NCBI RefSeq assembly: GCF_001294535.1
Contig: NZ_LGIC01000006.1
Span: forward strand, 62,001 to 126,000
Source: Cypionkella psychrotolerans
GTDB lineage: Bacteria > Pseudomonadota > Alphaproteobacteria > Rhodobacterales > Rhodobacteraceae
Reading direction: 5' to 3'
Length of the DNA: 64,000 nt
Shown in pieces: positions 1 through 9,004 of the stretch. Position 1 is the first letter of the stretch. Every line of letters begins with the position of its first letter. The notes under the pieces were generated by a model that saw only the letters and a program-made list of their open reading frames with translations, made no database searches and had not been told where the DNA came from. The position numbers and the translations under genes are program-made.

Positions 1-551
1 AAGGTTTCGATATCGGGGGTGGCGGTACCGTTCAGCGCCAGAATTTTATCGCCGGGTTGGATGGTCTCCCCGACAAAGGGCGAGGCATTGACGTGGCCCA
101 CCACGGGGACTTCGGTGGCAACCCCAGTGTAGGTGATCAGGCCGATGAACACGATCAGGGCGAGGATGAAGTTGAAGACCGGGCCTGCGGCGACGGTCGC
201 GGCGCGGGCCCAAAGCGGTGCGCCGAACATGGTGTGGCGTTTTTCTTCCGGCGTGAGACCCCCCAAAGCCGCCTGATCGGGGGCAGAGGCTGCGTCTTTG
301 TCGCCGAGGAATTTCACATAGCCGCCAATCGGCAGCGCCGCGATCTGCCATCTGGTGCCGCGTTTATCGACCCGAGAATACACCACCGGGCCGAAGCCTA
401 ACGAGAACACCTCGGCATGGATGCCAGACCAGCGCCCGACGATGTAATGGCCGTATTCATGCACCGCGACGATCACCGCCACCGCGACGATGAAGAACAG
501 GCCCGACCAAACCGCACCGCCAAATGACGCCGCAAAGCTGCTGAAATCCAC
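1..551 (-). CDS. rseP: RseP-type site-2 zinc protease, 3' end outside the window
   Basis: Inner-membrane metalloprotease of the M50 family, which cleaves transmembrane segments such as those of anti-sigma factors. Only about the first 183 residues are present because the gene runs off the left edge. The zinc motif HEYGH is at residues 31-35 in the first hydrophobic segment. It is followed by FSLGFGPVVYS, typical of the family, then another hydrophobic stretch, and the sequence stops within the PDZ domain (PGDKILALNG). The GTG start at 551 was chosen because it lies one base after the dxr stop and has AAAGGG about 8 bases upstream. It is the last visible gene of the frr-uppS-cdsA-dxr-rseP run, an order common in alphaproteobacteria. 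Confidence 0.93.
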   Translation of the reverse strand, partial: MDFSSFAASFGGAVWSGLFFIVAVAVIVAVHEYGHYIVGRWSGIHAEVFSLGFGPVVYSRVDKRGTRWQIAALPIGGYVKFLGDKDAASAPDQAALGGLTPEEKRHTMFGAPLWARAATVAAGPVFNFILALIVFIGLITYTGVATEVPVVGHVNASPFVGETIQPGDKILALNGTATPDIET

Positions 552-552
552 G

Positions 553-1734
553 CTAGCTGCCCTTTACCATTTTCACCGCCTCGGCGGCCCTGATCCGTGC
601 CAGATGATCCATTTGCAGCACATCCTCAAGGGTGAGGGCGGCGATTCCAAGGCTGCAATCTGACGAAACACGGTTAAGTGTAGCCTCAACTACGGCAGCC
701 ATCTGCATGAAGCCAAGCCCGCCTGCGATGAAATGATCCAAGGCGATCTCTTTGGCGGCGTTGAAGGCAGCGCCAGCAAGGCCACGGATCGTCATCACGT
801 CGCGCGCCAAACGCAGCGCGGGAAAGCGGGTCTCATCGGGGGCGCGGAAGGTCAGACCGCCCAAAGCGGCAAGGTCAAGACGCGCCACGGGCAGGGTTTG
901 GCGGTGGGGCCAGTGCAAGGCATAGCCGATGGGATGGCGCATATCGGGCGCACCTAGGTGGGCCATCACCGCGCCATCGCGGAAACCGACGAGGGAATGA
1001 ATGATGGATTCGGGGTGAATGATCACCTCGATCTGCGCGGGATCAACCCCGAAAAACTCACGAGTTTCAATAACTTCCAGGGCTTTGTTAAACATCGAAG
1101 CCGAATCGATGGTGATGCGTGCGCCCATGCTCCAGTTCGGATGCGCCAAAGCTTCGGTCACGGTGGCATCGCAGAGGCGCTCCAGCGGCCAATCGCGCAA
1201 CGCGCCACCCGAGGCGGTCAGGATGATGCGTTCTACCGCCGCCAGATCTTCGCCGACCAGCGCCTGAAAGATCGCGGAGTGCTCAGAATCCACCGGCAGC
1301 ACCGTGGCTTCATTGGCCGCCGCCGTCGCCATCAGCAACTGACCAGCCGTCACCAAGCTTTCCTTATTCGCCAGCGCCAGCTTGCCGCCGTGACGCAAGG
1401 CGCGCATCCCCGGCACCAGACCAGCAGCACCCACAATCGCGCTCATCACCCAATCGGCGGGGCGGTCGGCGGCGTCATGCACGGCTTGGGTGCCAGCAGC
1501 GACGGCAATGCCAGTGCCTGCCAGAGCCTCACGCAGCGGGGCCAAGCAATCGTCAAAGGCCGTCACCGCGACTTCGGCGCGCAGGGCAATCGCCATCTGC
1601 GCCAGTCGCGCCACATTGCGCCCCCCTGTCAAAGCGACCGTGCGGTAGGCTTCCGCCCCGCCTTCGCGCATCAGCAGATCAAATGTGCTTTCCCCCACCG
1701 ATCCGGTGGCACCAAAGACCGAAATCGAGCGCAT
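553..1734 (-). CDS. dxr: 1-deoxy-D-xylulose 5-phosphate reductoisomerase
   Basis: Converts 1-deoxy-D-xylulose 5-phosphate to 2-C-methyl-D-erythritol 4-phosphate with NADPH, the committed step of the MEP isoprenoid pathway in the cytoplasm. The 393-residue length is normal. The NADPH loop GATGSVG is at residues 8-14. The metal and substrate motifs LPVDSEHSAIFQ and HPNWSMGARITIDSA follow in the middle, with a typical C-terminal helical domain. The ATG at 1734 directly abuts the cdsA stop codon, so translational coupling is likely. The product pathway feeds the neighbouring undecaprenyl diphosphate synthase. Confidence 0.97.
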   Translation of the reverse strand: MRSISVFGATGSVGESTFDLLMREGGAEAYRTVALTGGRNVARLAQMAIALRAEVAVTAFDDCLAPLREALAGTGIAVAAGTQAVHDAADRPADWVMSAIVGAAGLVPGMRALRHGGKLALANKESLVTAGQLLMATAAANEATVLPVDSEHSAIFQALVGEDLAAVERIILTASGGALRDWPLERLCDATVTEALAHPNWSMGARITIDSASMFNKALEVIETREFFGVDPAQIEVIIHPESIIHSLVGFRDGAVMAHLGAPDMRHPIGYALHWPHRQTLPVARLDLAALGGLTFRAPDETRFPALRLARDVMTIRGLAGAAFNAAKEIALDHFIAGGLGFMQMAAVVEATLNRVSSDCSLGIAALTLEDVLQMDHLARIRAAEAVKMVKGS

Positions 1735-2532
1735 CTAGCCCCCAATCGGCAGATCAAAGAAACGATTGCTGGTGAGGATCATCACCAGCACCATTGCCCC
1801 GGTCAACGCGTCAAAACGATCCAGCACGCCACCATGGCCGGGGATCAGGGCAGAGCTGTCCTTCGCGCCGACCCGGCGTTTCAGCCAGCTTTCCACAATA
1901 TCCCCCATCTGGCCTGCGAAGGAAACAAAGGGAGACAACACAATCAGCCAGACGCTGCCGTGCCCGGCCAGAACGAAGCAAGCGCCCAAAACCGCAGCCC
2001 CGATCCAGCCCGCAATGGTGCCAGACCATGTTTTCTTCGGGCTGATCGCGGGCCAGAATTTCGGCCCGCCCAAGATGCGCCCAGCAAAATAGCCCATCAC
2101 GTCGGACACGATCACCACGCCCAGCAGCCACAGAAAGGCGATAGTGCCCTGCTCGTCGCGCAGCACGAACAAGCCGTGGCCCGAGACCAGAACCGCCACC
2201 GAAATCGCCGCGACTGCTTTTTGTTGGCGGCGCGGTGTGGCCATGAAAGCCAAGGGCACGAGGGGAAATACGATCCACGCCGAAACCGAGGGCCAGCCCT
2301 CATCCGCGATCATGCAGAGGGCGGCAAGCGCGGCGATGGCCAGCGCGAGGCGGGGTTCAGCGGGCTGCGACAGCCGGGCGAGTTCCCAGATCATCACCGC
2401 CGTCAGCAGCGTGATCAGGATCAGGAACCACCAGCCACCCAGCCAAATCTCCACCGCACCCACCGCCAGCATCACCGCCGCCGACAGCACGCGTGGCTTC
2501 AGATCGCCCCATTGCGCGGATTGCAGGCTCAT
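1735..2532 (-). CDS. cdsA: Phosphatidate cytidylyltransferase (CDP-diacylglycerol synthase)
   Basis: Integral membrane enzyme that makes CDP-diacylglycerol from CTP and phosphatidic acid for phospholipid synthesis. The 265-residue protein is strongly hydrophobic with several membrane segments. Near the C-terminus it carries the diagnostic signature, seen as SWLKRRVGAKDSS followed by ALIPGHGGVLDRFD. Its ATG overlaps the uppS stop codon as ATGA, so the two are probably translationally coupled. It is co-oriented with dxr and rseP. Confidence 0.97.
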   Translation of the reverse strand: MSLQSAQWGDLKPRVLSAAVMLAVGAVEIWLGGWWFLILITLLTAVMIWELARLSQPAEPRLALAIAALAALCMIADEGWPSVSAWIVFPLVPLAFMATPRRQQKAVAAISVAVLVSGHGLFVLRDEQGTIAFLWLLGVVIVSDVMGYFAGRILGGPKFWPAISPKKTWSGTIAGWIGAAVLGACFVLAGHGSVWLIVLSPFVSFAGQMGDIVESWLKRRVGAKDSSALIPGHGGVLDRFDALTGAMVLVMILTSNRFFDLPIGG

Positions 2533-3260
2533 GCCGTTGCCACGCCGCCGAAACGGCGGTCCCGATGGCCAAAGCGGGCAAGGATGGCGACCAACTCATC
2601 AATGGTGAAATCCGGCCACAGGGTTTCGGTGAATTCGTATTCGGCATAGGCGGCCTGCCATGGCAGGAAATTCGAGGTGCGGGTTTCTCCGCTGGTGCGG
2701 ATCACCAGATCAGGGTCGGGGATATTGGCGGTATCAAGGTGCTGGCTGATCGTCGCGTCGGTGATCTGGGCCGGGTCAATGCGGCCAGCAGCCGCCTCGG
2801 CAGCAAGCGCGCGGATGGTGCGGGTGATCTCATCGCGGCCCCCGTAATTGATCGCCACGGTGAGGTTCAGCCGGGTGAGGCCAGCGGTGCGCGCCTCAAT
2901 CCCGGTCATCAGGCGTTGCAATTTGGCGTCAAGCTTGCTGCGGTCGCCAATGAAGCGCATCCGCACGCCGTCAGCCGCCAGACGATCGGCCTCACGTTCG
3001 ATGTAACGGGCGAAGATCGACATCAGACCGAGGACTTCTTCGGTCGAGCGTTTCCAGTTCTCGGTGGAAAACGCGTAGATCGTCAGCCATTGGATGCCGA
3101 TTTCGGGGGCGGCGCGGACGATTTGTTTGACCCGTTCGGCACCTTTGCGGTGACCGACCAGCCGGGGCCAGCCGCGATTGGTGGCCCAGCGGCCGTTGCC
3201 ATCCATGATGATGGCGACATGCGCTGCCTCGCGGGTCTTTGTGTCGGATTTATCGCCCAA
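2529..3260 (-). CDS. uppS: Isoprenyl (undecaprenyl) diphosphate synthase
   Basis: Cis-prenyltransferase that extends farnesyl diphosphate to the C55 lipid carrier for peptidoglycan and polysaccharide synthesis. The catalytic motif IIMDGNGRW is near residues 17-25, followed by FSTENWKRS, INYGGRDEI and RTSGETRTSNFLPWQ. The reading frame stays open far upstream into frr, but that part is not family sequence. The likely start is a TTG at 3260 with AGG/GGG-rich sequence 8-14 bases upstream, giving 243 residues, a normal size. No ATG lies between the frame's upstream extension and the catalytic Asp, so a non-ATG start is needed. The stop overlaps cdsA by 4 bases. Confidence 0.93.
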   Translation of the reverse strand: MGDKSDTKTREAAHVAIIMDGNGRWATNRGWPRLVGHRKGAERVKQIVRAAPEIGIQWLTIYAFSTENWKRSTEEVLGLMSIFARYIEREADRLAADGVRMRFIGDRSKLDAKLQRLMTGIEARTAGLTRLNLTVAINYGGRDEITRTIRALAAEAAAGRIDPAQITDATISQHLDTANIPDPDLVIRTSGETRTSNFLPWQAAYAEYEFTETLWPDFTIDELVAILARFGHRDRRFGGVATA

Positions 3261-3348
3261 GGACCGCGCCCTACCTTGTGAAGTCGCCCGAATATGGGCC
3301 GGAAATTTGTACAGAATGTGGCGCGCAGTTGGCCTGCGCGCCAAGGCG

Positions 3349-3912
3349 TTAAACCTGCATGATCTCGGCTTGTTTGTGTTCCAGCGCACGATCCACGGCA
3401 AGGATGGCTTTGTCGGTGAGGTCTTGCACCTCATCCGACCACATCTTTTGGTCATCCTCGCCCATGCCAGCGGCTTTGGCCTTCTTGATCTGGTCCATGC
3501 CATCGCGGCGCACGTTGCGAATGGCGACTTTGGTGTTCTCGGCGTAGCCTGCGGCAACCTTGGTCAACTGCTTGCGGCGTTCTTCGTTCAGCTCCGGGAT
3601 CGGCAGCCGGATCAGCGGGCCATCGGTCACCGGGTTGATGCCGATACCACTTTCGCGGATGGCTTTTTCGACCTTGGAAATCATCGCCTTATCCCAGACG
3701 TTGATCACCACCATGCGCGGTTCCGGCACGTTGACGGTGCCCAGCTGGTTGATCGGGGTCATTTGGCCATAAGCATCGACCATGATCGGCTCGACGATCG
3801 AGGCCGAAGCGCGGCCGGTGCGCAGCGAGGCAAATTCCACCTTCAGCGCGTTCATCGCACCGTCCATCCGGCGCTGGATGGCGTCGAGGTCAATTTCAAG
3901 ATCGTCCGACAT
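3349..3912 (-). CDS. frr: Ribosome recycling factor
   Basis: Works with EF-G to split the post-termination ribosome. The 187-residue length fits the family. The N-terminus contains [18 protein letters not shown] and the middle has [17 protein letters not shown], both characteristic, with a C-terminal helical part that would complete the three-helix bundle. GGAAGA precedes the ATG. It sits 110 bp downstream of pyrH and 88 bp upstream of uppS, the usual pyrH-frr-uppS order. Confidence 0.97.
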   Translation of the reverse strand: MSDDLEIDLDAIQRRMDGAMNALKVEFASLRTGRASASIVEPIMVDAYGQMTPINQLGTVNVPEPRMVVINVWDKAMISKVEKAIRESGIGINPVTDGPLIRLPIPELNEERRKQLTKVAAGYAENTKVAIRNVRRDGMDQIKKAKAAGMGEDDQKMWSDEVQDLTDKAILAVDRALEHKQAEIMQV

Positions 3913-4004
3913 AGGGTCTTCCTTCGTGTCTTCGGCCCAAAGTGGTTGGGCTTTTGCCGTTCTATAACAGCAAGTGGTTTGGCAGGTATAGGGGTTTAGG
4001 CAGT

Positions 4005-4022
4005 GGCGGGGTGAACCCCGCC
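4005..4022 (-). terminator. GC hairpin directly downstream of pyrH
   Basis: GGCGGGGT-GA-ACCCCGCC forms a perfect 8-bp stem immediately after the pyrH stop. There is no clear U tract, so termination would be partial. A similar element is at 13455-13471, so this may be a short dispersed hairpin rather than a dedicated terminator. Confidence 0.4.
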
Positions 4023-4754
4023 CTACCCGTGCACCCTTGTGTAGGTGCCCTGCCCCGCGAGGATGGTTTTGAAGCCACCGGGTTCGTCCAAGCTGAACAC
4101 GATGATCGGCAGGTCGTTGTCGCGCGCCAAGGCGATGGCAGAAGCATCCATCACGCCGAGGTGTTTTTGCAGCACTTCGTCATAGGTCACGGTGTCGTAG
4201 CGCTTGGCGTCGGCGTGTTTTTTTGGGTCTTTGTCATAAACGCCATCGACCTTGGTGCCCTTGAAGATCGCCTGACAGGCCATTTCGTTGGCGCGCAGGG
4301 TGGCCGCGGTGTCGGTGGTGAAATACGGATTGCCGGTGCCTGCGGCAAAGATGCAGACGCGCTTTTTCTCAAGGTGGCGCACGGCGCGGCGGCGGATGTA
4401 GGGCTCGCAGACCTGATCCATCGGGATGGCCGAGATGACGCGGGTAAAGACGCCGATGGATTCGAGCGCCGATTGCATGGCGAGGGCGTTCATCACGGTG
4501 GCGAGCATGCCCATATAATCGGCGGTCGTCCGCTCCATGCCCTGAGCGCTGCCTGCCAGACCGCGGAAGATATTGCCGCCGCCGATCACCATGCAGATCT
4601 CAACACCCAGATCGCGCACGGATTTGACCTCTTCGGCGATGCGCTGCACGGTGGGCGGATGCAGGCCATAGCCCTGGTCGCCCATCAGCGCCTCACCGGA
4701 GATTTTCAGCATGACCCGGTTGTAGGTCACTTTTGGCTCGCCGGGGTGAGACAT
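4023..4754 (-). CDS. pyrH: Uridylate kinase
   Basis: Phosphorylates UMP to UDP with ATP; bacterial enzymes of this amino-acid-kinase family are hexameric and allosteric. The 243-residue protein opens with [17 protein letters not shown] and has [11 protein letters not shown] and the phosphate-binding [16 protein letters not shown]. The ATG at 4754 is preceded by AAGGAT. It is first in the minus-strand run pyrH-frr-uppS-cdsA-dxr-rseP and is divergent from miaA across a 185-bp spacer. Confidence 0.97.
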   Translation of the reverse strand: MSHPGEPKVTYNRVMLKISGEALMGDQGYGLHPPTVQRIAEEVKSVRDLGVEICMVIGGGNIFRGLAGSAQGMERTTADYMGMLATVMNALAMQSALESIGVFTRVISAIPMDQVCEPYIRRRAVRHLEKKRVCIFAAGTGNPYFTTDTAATLRANEMACQAIFKGTKVDGVYDKDPKKHADAKRYDTVTYDEVLQKHLGVMDASAIALARDNDLPIIVFSLDEPGGFKTILAGQGTYTRVHG

Positions 4755-4880
4755 GGGGTATCCTTAGGTTTAAGAGCAGGAATGGATGGGCCGGATTGAC
4801 TGGCGGCTAAAATGTCGCAAAACGGGGGCGGGTTCAACGGGGGAAGCGACATGGGGCGTCGCTTTGCTGCGCTAGCCGCT

Positions 4881-4931
4881 TGGGGGTTTCACACCCCCAA
4901 ACCCCCGTGGGATATTTATGCCAATGTGAAA
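4881..4931. repeat. Dispersed intergenic repeat, orientation B, with a GGGGG/CCCCC hairpin
   Basis: Hairpin TGGGGG-TTTCACA-CCCCCA is followed by GGGATATTTATGCCAATG, one copy of the repeat family described in the findings. It lies just upstream of miaA, and translation of it would give a spurious N-terminal extension if an ATG at 4880 were used. Confidence 0.75.
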
Positions 4932-4939
4932 GGGCTGAT

Positions 4940-5812
4940 GTGAGTTGTGATGTGAGCCGGATTTCGCGCGAGGCTCCGGTGTTGATTGCCGGACCTACGG
5001 CGAGTGGCAAATCCGCTTTGGCGCTGGAATTGGCGGCACGGGATGGCCGCATCATCGTCAATGCCGATGCGTTGCAGGTTTATGACTGCTGGCGGGTGTT
5101 GTCGGCGCGGCCATCGCGCGCGGATGAGGCGGTGGCGGAACACGCGCTTTATGGTCATGTCGGCCGCGATCAGGCTTATTCGGTGGGGCATTGGTTGCGG
5201 GAAGTGCAGGCGGTGCTGGATCGTCCGGTGGTGATTGTGGGCGGCACGGGCCTGTATTTCGGCGCTTTGACCGAAGGGTTGAGCGAGATACCCGCGACTC
5301 CGGTTGAAGTGCGCGCGCTGGCGGATCGGCGGTTGGCGGAGGAGGGGATTGCGGCGCTGCTGGCCGAGTTGGACCCAGGTACTTCGGCGCGGATTGATCC
5401 GTTGAACCCCGCGCGGGTGCAGCGGGCTTGGGAGGTGCAGGCGAGCACCGGGCGGGGTTTGGCCTCGTGGCAAGATGCAACCGGGCCTGCGGTGTTGCCG
5501 CTAGCCGGGGTGGAAGCGCTGGTGATCCGGCCTGATGTCGCTTGGCTCGATGCGCGAATCGCGCAGAGGTTCGCGGTGATGCTGGCCGAGGGCGCGCTGG
5601 ACGAGGTGCGCGCAGCCCTGCCCCATTGGCAGCCCGCACAGGCTTGGGCGAAGGCGATTGGTGCGCCGGAGTTGGTGGCACATTTGCGCGGCCAGATCAG
5701 CTTGCGCGATGCCGCAGAGGCCGCGACTTTGGCCAGCCGTCAATACGCCAAGCGGCAGCGCACTTGGTTCCGGTCGCGGATGAAACACTGGCGCGAGATC
5801 GCCCTGCCCTGA
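4940..5812 (+). CDS. miaA: tRNA dimethylallyltransferase
   Basis: Transfers a dimethylallyl group to adenosine-37 of tRNAs that read codons starting with U. The P-loop GPTASGKS is at residues 18-25, followed by [11 protein letters not shown] and [13 protein letters not shown], and the C-terminus ends with [15 protein letters not shown], all typical of MiaA. The frame is open back to an ATG at 4880, but that part only encodes the intergenic repeat. The GTG at 4940, preceded by AAAGGG at good spacing, gives 290 residues, the normal length. A second GTG at 4952 is possible. Confidence 0.95.
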   Translation: MSCDVSRISREAPVLIAGPTASGKSALALELAARDGRIIVNADALQVYDCWRVLSARPSRADEAVAEHALYGHVGRDQAYSVGHWLREVQAVLDRPVVIVGGTGLYFGALTEGLSEIPATPVEVRALADRRLAEEGIAALLAELDPGTSARIDPLNPARVQRAWEVQASTGRGLASWQDATGPAVLPLAGVEALVIRPDVAWLDARIAQRFAVMLAEGALDEVRAALPHWQPAQAWAKAIGAPELVAHLRGQISLRDAAEAATLASRQYAKRQRTWFRSRMKHWREIALP

Positions 5813-5859
5813 GCACTTGATTTCCGCCCACAGAGTTCTCCACAGCTTTCCGCGCCCGC

Positions 5860-5868
5860 TGTGGATAA
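5860..5868 (-). promoter_or_regulatory. Perfect DnaA box (TTATCCACA)
   Basis: TGTGGATAA on plus is the exact complement of the DnaA consensus TTATCCACA. It forms one arm of TCCACAGC...GCTGTGGA (5840-5865), and another CCACAG lies at 5829-5834. It is a single perfect box without an AT-rich unwinding region, so a regulatory or chance site is more likely than an origin. Confidence 0.4.
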
Positions 5869-5953
5869 CTTCCGCTGCCTGCCATCTTTTTGCTTGGGTT
5901 GTGTTGCAACCCTCGGTTACATGTTGGAAAAATACAAAAGCAGGCAGCGCATC

Positions 5954-6802
5954 ATGAAGACCCCTCAACCCAAAACTGGCCCGAAAACTGATCTAAAAAC
6001 CGGGCCGAAGTCTGGCCCCGATACCGATCAAATGCGGTTGATCGCGATTCCGCGTCTGGCGGCAGGTGGGCGTTGGCGGGTGGAAGCGATGCGGTCTTTG
6101 TCAGAGGGCTGTTTTCTGTGGTTCACCAAGGGTCAGGGCCGCATCACCATTGCAGGCCAGACCCGGGGCTATACCGCCAACAACGCGATCTACATTCCCC
6201 CCGGCGTGATGCATGGCTTTGAGGTTGGTCCGCAAGTGTTTGGCACAGCGGTATTTTTCGGCAAAAACTCCACCGTTACTTTGCCAGCGGAGCCGCAGCA
6301 TCTGCGCATCCGTGAAGTGCATGCGCAGCAAGAGGTCAATGTCACGCTCGACATGATCCAGCGTGAGATGGACAGCGACACCCCTGCGCATGATCGCGCG
6401 ACGCGGCATTATCTCGGGCTGCTCGGTGTCTGGATTGAGCGCCAAGCCAGCAAAGCCAGCGCTGAAACCCCGCGCCCGGATGCGGCCAAGCGCTTGGTCG
6501 GGCGCTTCACCGCGCTGCTGGAGAAAGAATTTCGTCGCGGCAAGGGCGTGGGCGAATTGGCCTGCGATCTGGGTGTCACGGCCACTCATCTGACGCGCTG
6601 CTGCCGCGAGACCTGCGGGCGCTCGGCAATTGATCTGTTGCAGGATCGCCGGATCTTTGAGGCCCGCCGTCTGCTGGCGGAAACCGACATGGCGGTGGGG
6701 CAGATCGGAGCCAGCCTTGGCTTTACTTCGCCCGCCTATTTCACCCGCGCGTTTCAGCATCTGACCGGGTCTTCCCCCAGCGCTTTTCGCCGCGCGATTT
6801 GA
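5954..6802 (+). CDS. AraC-family transcriptional regulator with cupin sensor domain
   Basis: Residues about 25-140 resemble the AraC cupin effector domain (GCFLWFTKGQGRITIAG and AIYIPPGVMHGFEV). The last hundred residues form the double helix-turn-helix, with VGELACDLGVTATHLTRCCR and IGASLGFTSPAYFTRAFQ. The ATG at 5954 is followed by a low-complexity Lys/Pro/Gly segment with repeated KTGPK units before conserved sequence begins, so the ATG at 6032 is an alternative start. It is co-oriented with and directly upstream of a peptide ABC transporter, which it may control. The effector is not known. Confidence 0.88.
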   Translation: MKTPQPKTGPKTDLKTGPKSGPDTDQMRLIAIPRLAAGGRWRVEAMRSLSEGCFLWFTKGQGRITIAGQTRGYTANNAIYIPPGVMHGFEVGPQVFGTAVFFGKNSTVTLPAEPQHLRIREVHAQQEVNVTLDMIQREMDSDTPAHDRATRHYLGLLGVWIERQASKASAETPRPDAAKRLVGRFTALLEKEFRRGKGVGELACDLGVTATHLTRCCRETCGRSAIDLLQDRRIFEARRLLAETDMAVGQIGASLGFTSPAYFTRAFQHLTGSSPSAFRRAI

Positions 6803-7173
6803 CCCAATCGACGCCTTTGGCGCGAAAGCTGTCGTGACTGCAACGATTCGTCCGCGATGGCGGACAATGTTCCGCGTGGGGCGGAAGTCATGGCACACTA
6901 TGGTATGCCGGGGCGATGCCGGTTTTTGCAGCGGTTTGGGCACCGATTCCGGCAGGGTAATGTCGCTAACGTTACATGCAAGGGCGAATCCAGCCGTTGA
7001 CGGATTGGCGGAAAAGGTGCCGAATAGGGGCGTGAGACGCATCAATGCCGTTGCGGAAGTTTCGGGTGCCCGTCGTGGGGAAGGGCCACCGAAAGCCGCA
7101 TCGGTTCAAGCGCATCGCCAGATTAGAAACGGCCAAAAAAACGTAAAGGCTTTAGCCTTACAGGGAGATACCG
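6803..7173 (+). other. 371-bp upstream region of the first peptide ABC operon
   Basis: No gene is supported here. It holds the twin inverted repeats at 6850-6886 and a possible -35 TTGACG at 6997-7002 without a convincing -10. The imperfect hairpin GTAAAGGCTTTAGCCTTAC sits just before AGGGAGA, the ribosome binding site of the gene at 7174. Confidence 0.5.
6850..6886. promoter_or_regulatory. Twin inverted repeats, candidate operator
   Basis: GTCCGC-GATG-GCGGAC (6850-6865) and TTCCGC-GTGGG-GCGGAA (6870-6886) are adjacent inverted repeats with the shared half-site TCCGC/GCGGA. Their centres are about 20-21 bp apart, two helical turns. They lie 48 bp after the AraC gene and about 290 bp before the binding-protein gene. 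Confidence 0.45.
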
Positions 7174-8868
7174 ATGACCGATACCCGCACCACCGAGCGC
7201 GCCTTGCACCCGGCTGCTTACATGCACGCGCAGGAAGTTCAGGACGGCAAGCTGAGCCGTCGTGAGTTTCTGTCGCGCACCACCGCTTTGGGCGTTTCCG
7301 CCGCTGCGGCCTATGGCCTGCTGGGGCTGTCGGCTCCGGCCCGCGCACAAGACGCCAAGGTTGGCGGCATTCTGCGCTGCGCCATGGAAGTCAAAGCCCA
7401 GAAAGACCCGCGCACCGCGGATTGGCCGCAGATCGCCAACATCTATCGCGGCTGGCTGGAATATCTGATCCAGTATAACGCTGACGGCACCTTCGAGGGT
7501 CGCCTGCTGGACAGCTGGGAAGCCAATGCGGATGCGACCGAATACACGCTGAAAGTCCGTCAGGGCGTCAAATGGAACAACGGCGACGCATTCACGGCTG
7601 ATGACGTGGTGCGGATGTTCACCCGCTGGACCGATGGTTCGGTGGATGGCAACGCGATGGCTTCGCGCTTTGCCGGTCTGGTCGAGTCGGTGGCTGCGAA
7701 GAATGCCGATGGCACCGATAAGAAAGACGAAGCCGGCGCTGCCGTGATGATCAACAAGCTGCGCGATGGCGCTTTGGTCAAAGTGGATGACGCCACAGTC
7801 AAGCTGGTGATGTCGCAGTCTGACATTGCCGTTGTGGCGAACCTTGCCGACTATCCGGCGGCTGTGGTGCATAGCTCCTATGTCGATGGATCGGACCCGT
7901 CCACCAATGCGATCGGCACCGGGCCTTACATCCCGCAAGAAGTCTCGGTTGGCCAAAAGGTCGTGTTGGTGCGCGCGCCGAACCACACTTGGTGGGGTGG
8001 CACTGCTCCGCTTGACGAAGTGCATTACATCGACTTCGGCACCGACCCGTCTGCCATGGTGCAGCTTGCCGGTTCGGATGAGATCGACACCAACTACGAG
8101 ACCACCGGCGACTTCATCGAGCAGATGGATGGTCTGGGTTGGAAGAAAATCGAAGCCGTTACCGCTTCGACCATCGTGGTGCGGATGAACTCGGCCAACG
8201 GCGATCTCTACAAGGACAAAGCCGTTCGTCAGGCGATCCAGAAAGCGGTTGATCCGAAAGTTGTGCTGGAGCTTGGCTATAACGGCCTGGGCACCACCGC
8301 AGAAAACCACCACGCCTGCCCGATCCACCCGGAATACGCCAAGATCCCGGCGCAAGTCATTGATCCGGCTGGTCTGATGCCTGCACTGACCGCTGCTGGC
8401 CTTGACAAGACCGAGTTCGAAATCATCTCGCTGGACGACGGCTTTGAAGCCGCCACCACCGATGCGGTTGCAGCCCAGCTGCGCGACGCTGGTGCTACGG
8501 TGAAGCGCACCGTGATGCCGGGCTCGACCTTCTGGAACGACTGGCAGAAGTACCCGTTCTCCTCGACCACTTGGAACCACCGTCCGCTGGCCGTGCAGAA
8601 CATGTCGCTGGCCTATACCTCGACCGGTTCGTGGAACGAATCCGGCATGGCGAACCCGGATTTCGACGCGGCAATGACCAAGGCTTTGGCGTTGGACAAC
8701 GCTGACGCCCGCCGTGAAGTCATGGTGACACTGGAAACCATCCTGCAAGACGAAGGCTATATCATCCAGCCTTACTGGCGCTCGCTGTTCCGCCACGCCA
8801 AGGAAGGCGTCAACGTCGATATGCATCCGTCGTTCGAGCATCACCACTACAAGTGGTCGCTGTCCTAA
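7174..8868 (+). CDS. Peptide ABC transporter substrate-binding protein, Tat-exported
   Basis: A family 5 (DppA/OppA type) periplasmic binding protein of 564 residues. The N-terminus has a twin-arginine signal ([13 protein letters not shown]), a hydrophobic stretch and a likely cleavage after SAPARA, so export as a folded protein is predicted. Family features include [20 protein letters not shown] and the IGTGPYI region. It is followed by a hairpin and then two permeases and a double ATPase in the same direction. The exact ligand cannot be read from the sequence. The neighbouring FAD oxidoreductase and ArgE-like enzyme suggest amino acid derivatives or small peptides. Confidence 0.92.
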   Translation: MTDTRTTERALHPAAYMHAQEVQDGKLSRREFLSRTTALGVSAAAAYGLLGLSAPARAQDAKVGGILRCAMEVKAQKDPRTADWPQIANIYRGWLEYLIQYNADGTFEGRLLDSWEANADATEYTLKVRQGVKWNNGDAFTADDVVRMFTRWTDGSVDGNAMASRFAGLVESVAAKNADGTDKKDEAGAAVMINKLRDGALVKVDDATVKLVMSQSDIAVVANLADYPAAVVHSSYVDGSDPSTNAIGTGPYIPQEVSVGQKVVLVRAPNHTWWGGTAPLDEVHYIDFGTDPSAMVQLAGSDEIDTNYETTGDFIEQMDGLGWKKIEAVTASTIVVRMNSANGDLYKDKAVRQAIQKAVDPKVVLELGYNGLGTTAENHHACPIHPEYAKIPAQVIDPAGLMPALTAAGLDKTEFEIISLDDGFEAATTDAVAAQLRDAGATVKRTVMPGSTFWNDWQKYPFSSTTWNHRPLAVQNMSLAYTSTGSWNESGMANPDFDAAMTKALALDNADARREVMVTLETILQDEGYIIQPYWRSLFRHAKEGVNVDMHPSFEHHHYKWSLS

Positions 8869-8877
8869 GCTGATACT

Positions 8878-8908
8878 GGTCCGGGCGCCTCAGGTGCCCG
8901 GACCTTTT
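8878..8908 (+). terminator. Intercistronic hairpin after the binding-protein gene
   Basis: GGTCCGGGC (8878-8886) pairs with GCCCGGACC (8896-8904), and the inner CCT/AGG extends the stem; TTTT follows. Its position between the binding-protein gene and the permeases fits partial termination or 3'-end protection that gives more binding protein than permease. Confidence 0.7.
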
Positions 8909-9004
8909 CGTCCCGACTACACTCGACCCGGACTTATAAAAGACTGAACGCAGGCAACAACGCACAGTCAGCGGCCCATCGTTTGGCGCATAGGGGAACC
9001 ATTG

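Noticed and set aside
958-2649. 563-codon open frame antisense to dxr and cdsA
   Set aside because: Same high-GC shadow effect; composition is dominated by Gln, Arg and His and no family is visible.
3261-3557. Upstream extension of uppS to an ATG at 3557
   Set aside because: It overlaps frr in another frame and adds about 100 residues not found in the family.
4880-4939. Upstream ATG extension of miaA
   Set aside because: It translates the intergenic repeat ([15 protein letters not shown]) and is not MiaA sequence. The GTG at 4940 has a good ribosome binding site.
5820-5870. Replication origin
   Set aside because: Only one perfect DnaA box, no AT-rich unwinding region and no dnaA, dnaN, hemE or parAB genes nearby.
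7123-8847. 574-codon frame antisense to the first binding-protein gene
   Set aside because: Mirror frame of a clear Tat-exported binding protein; no start context and no domain.
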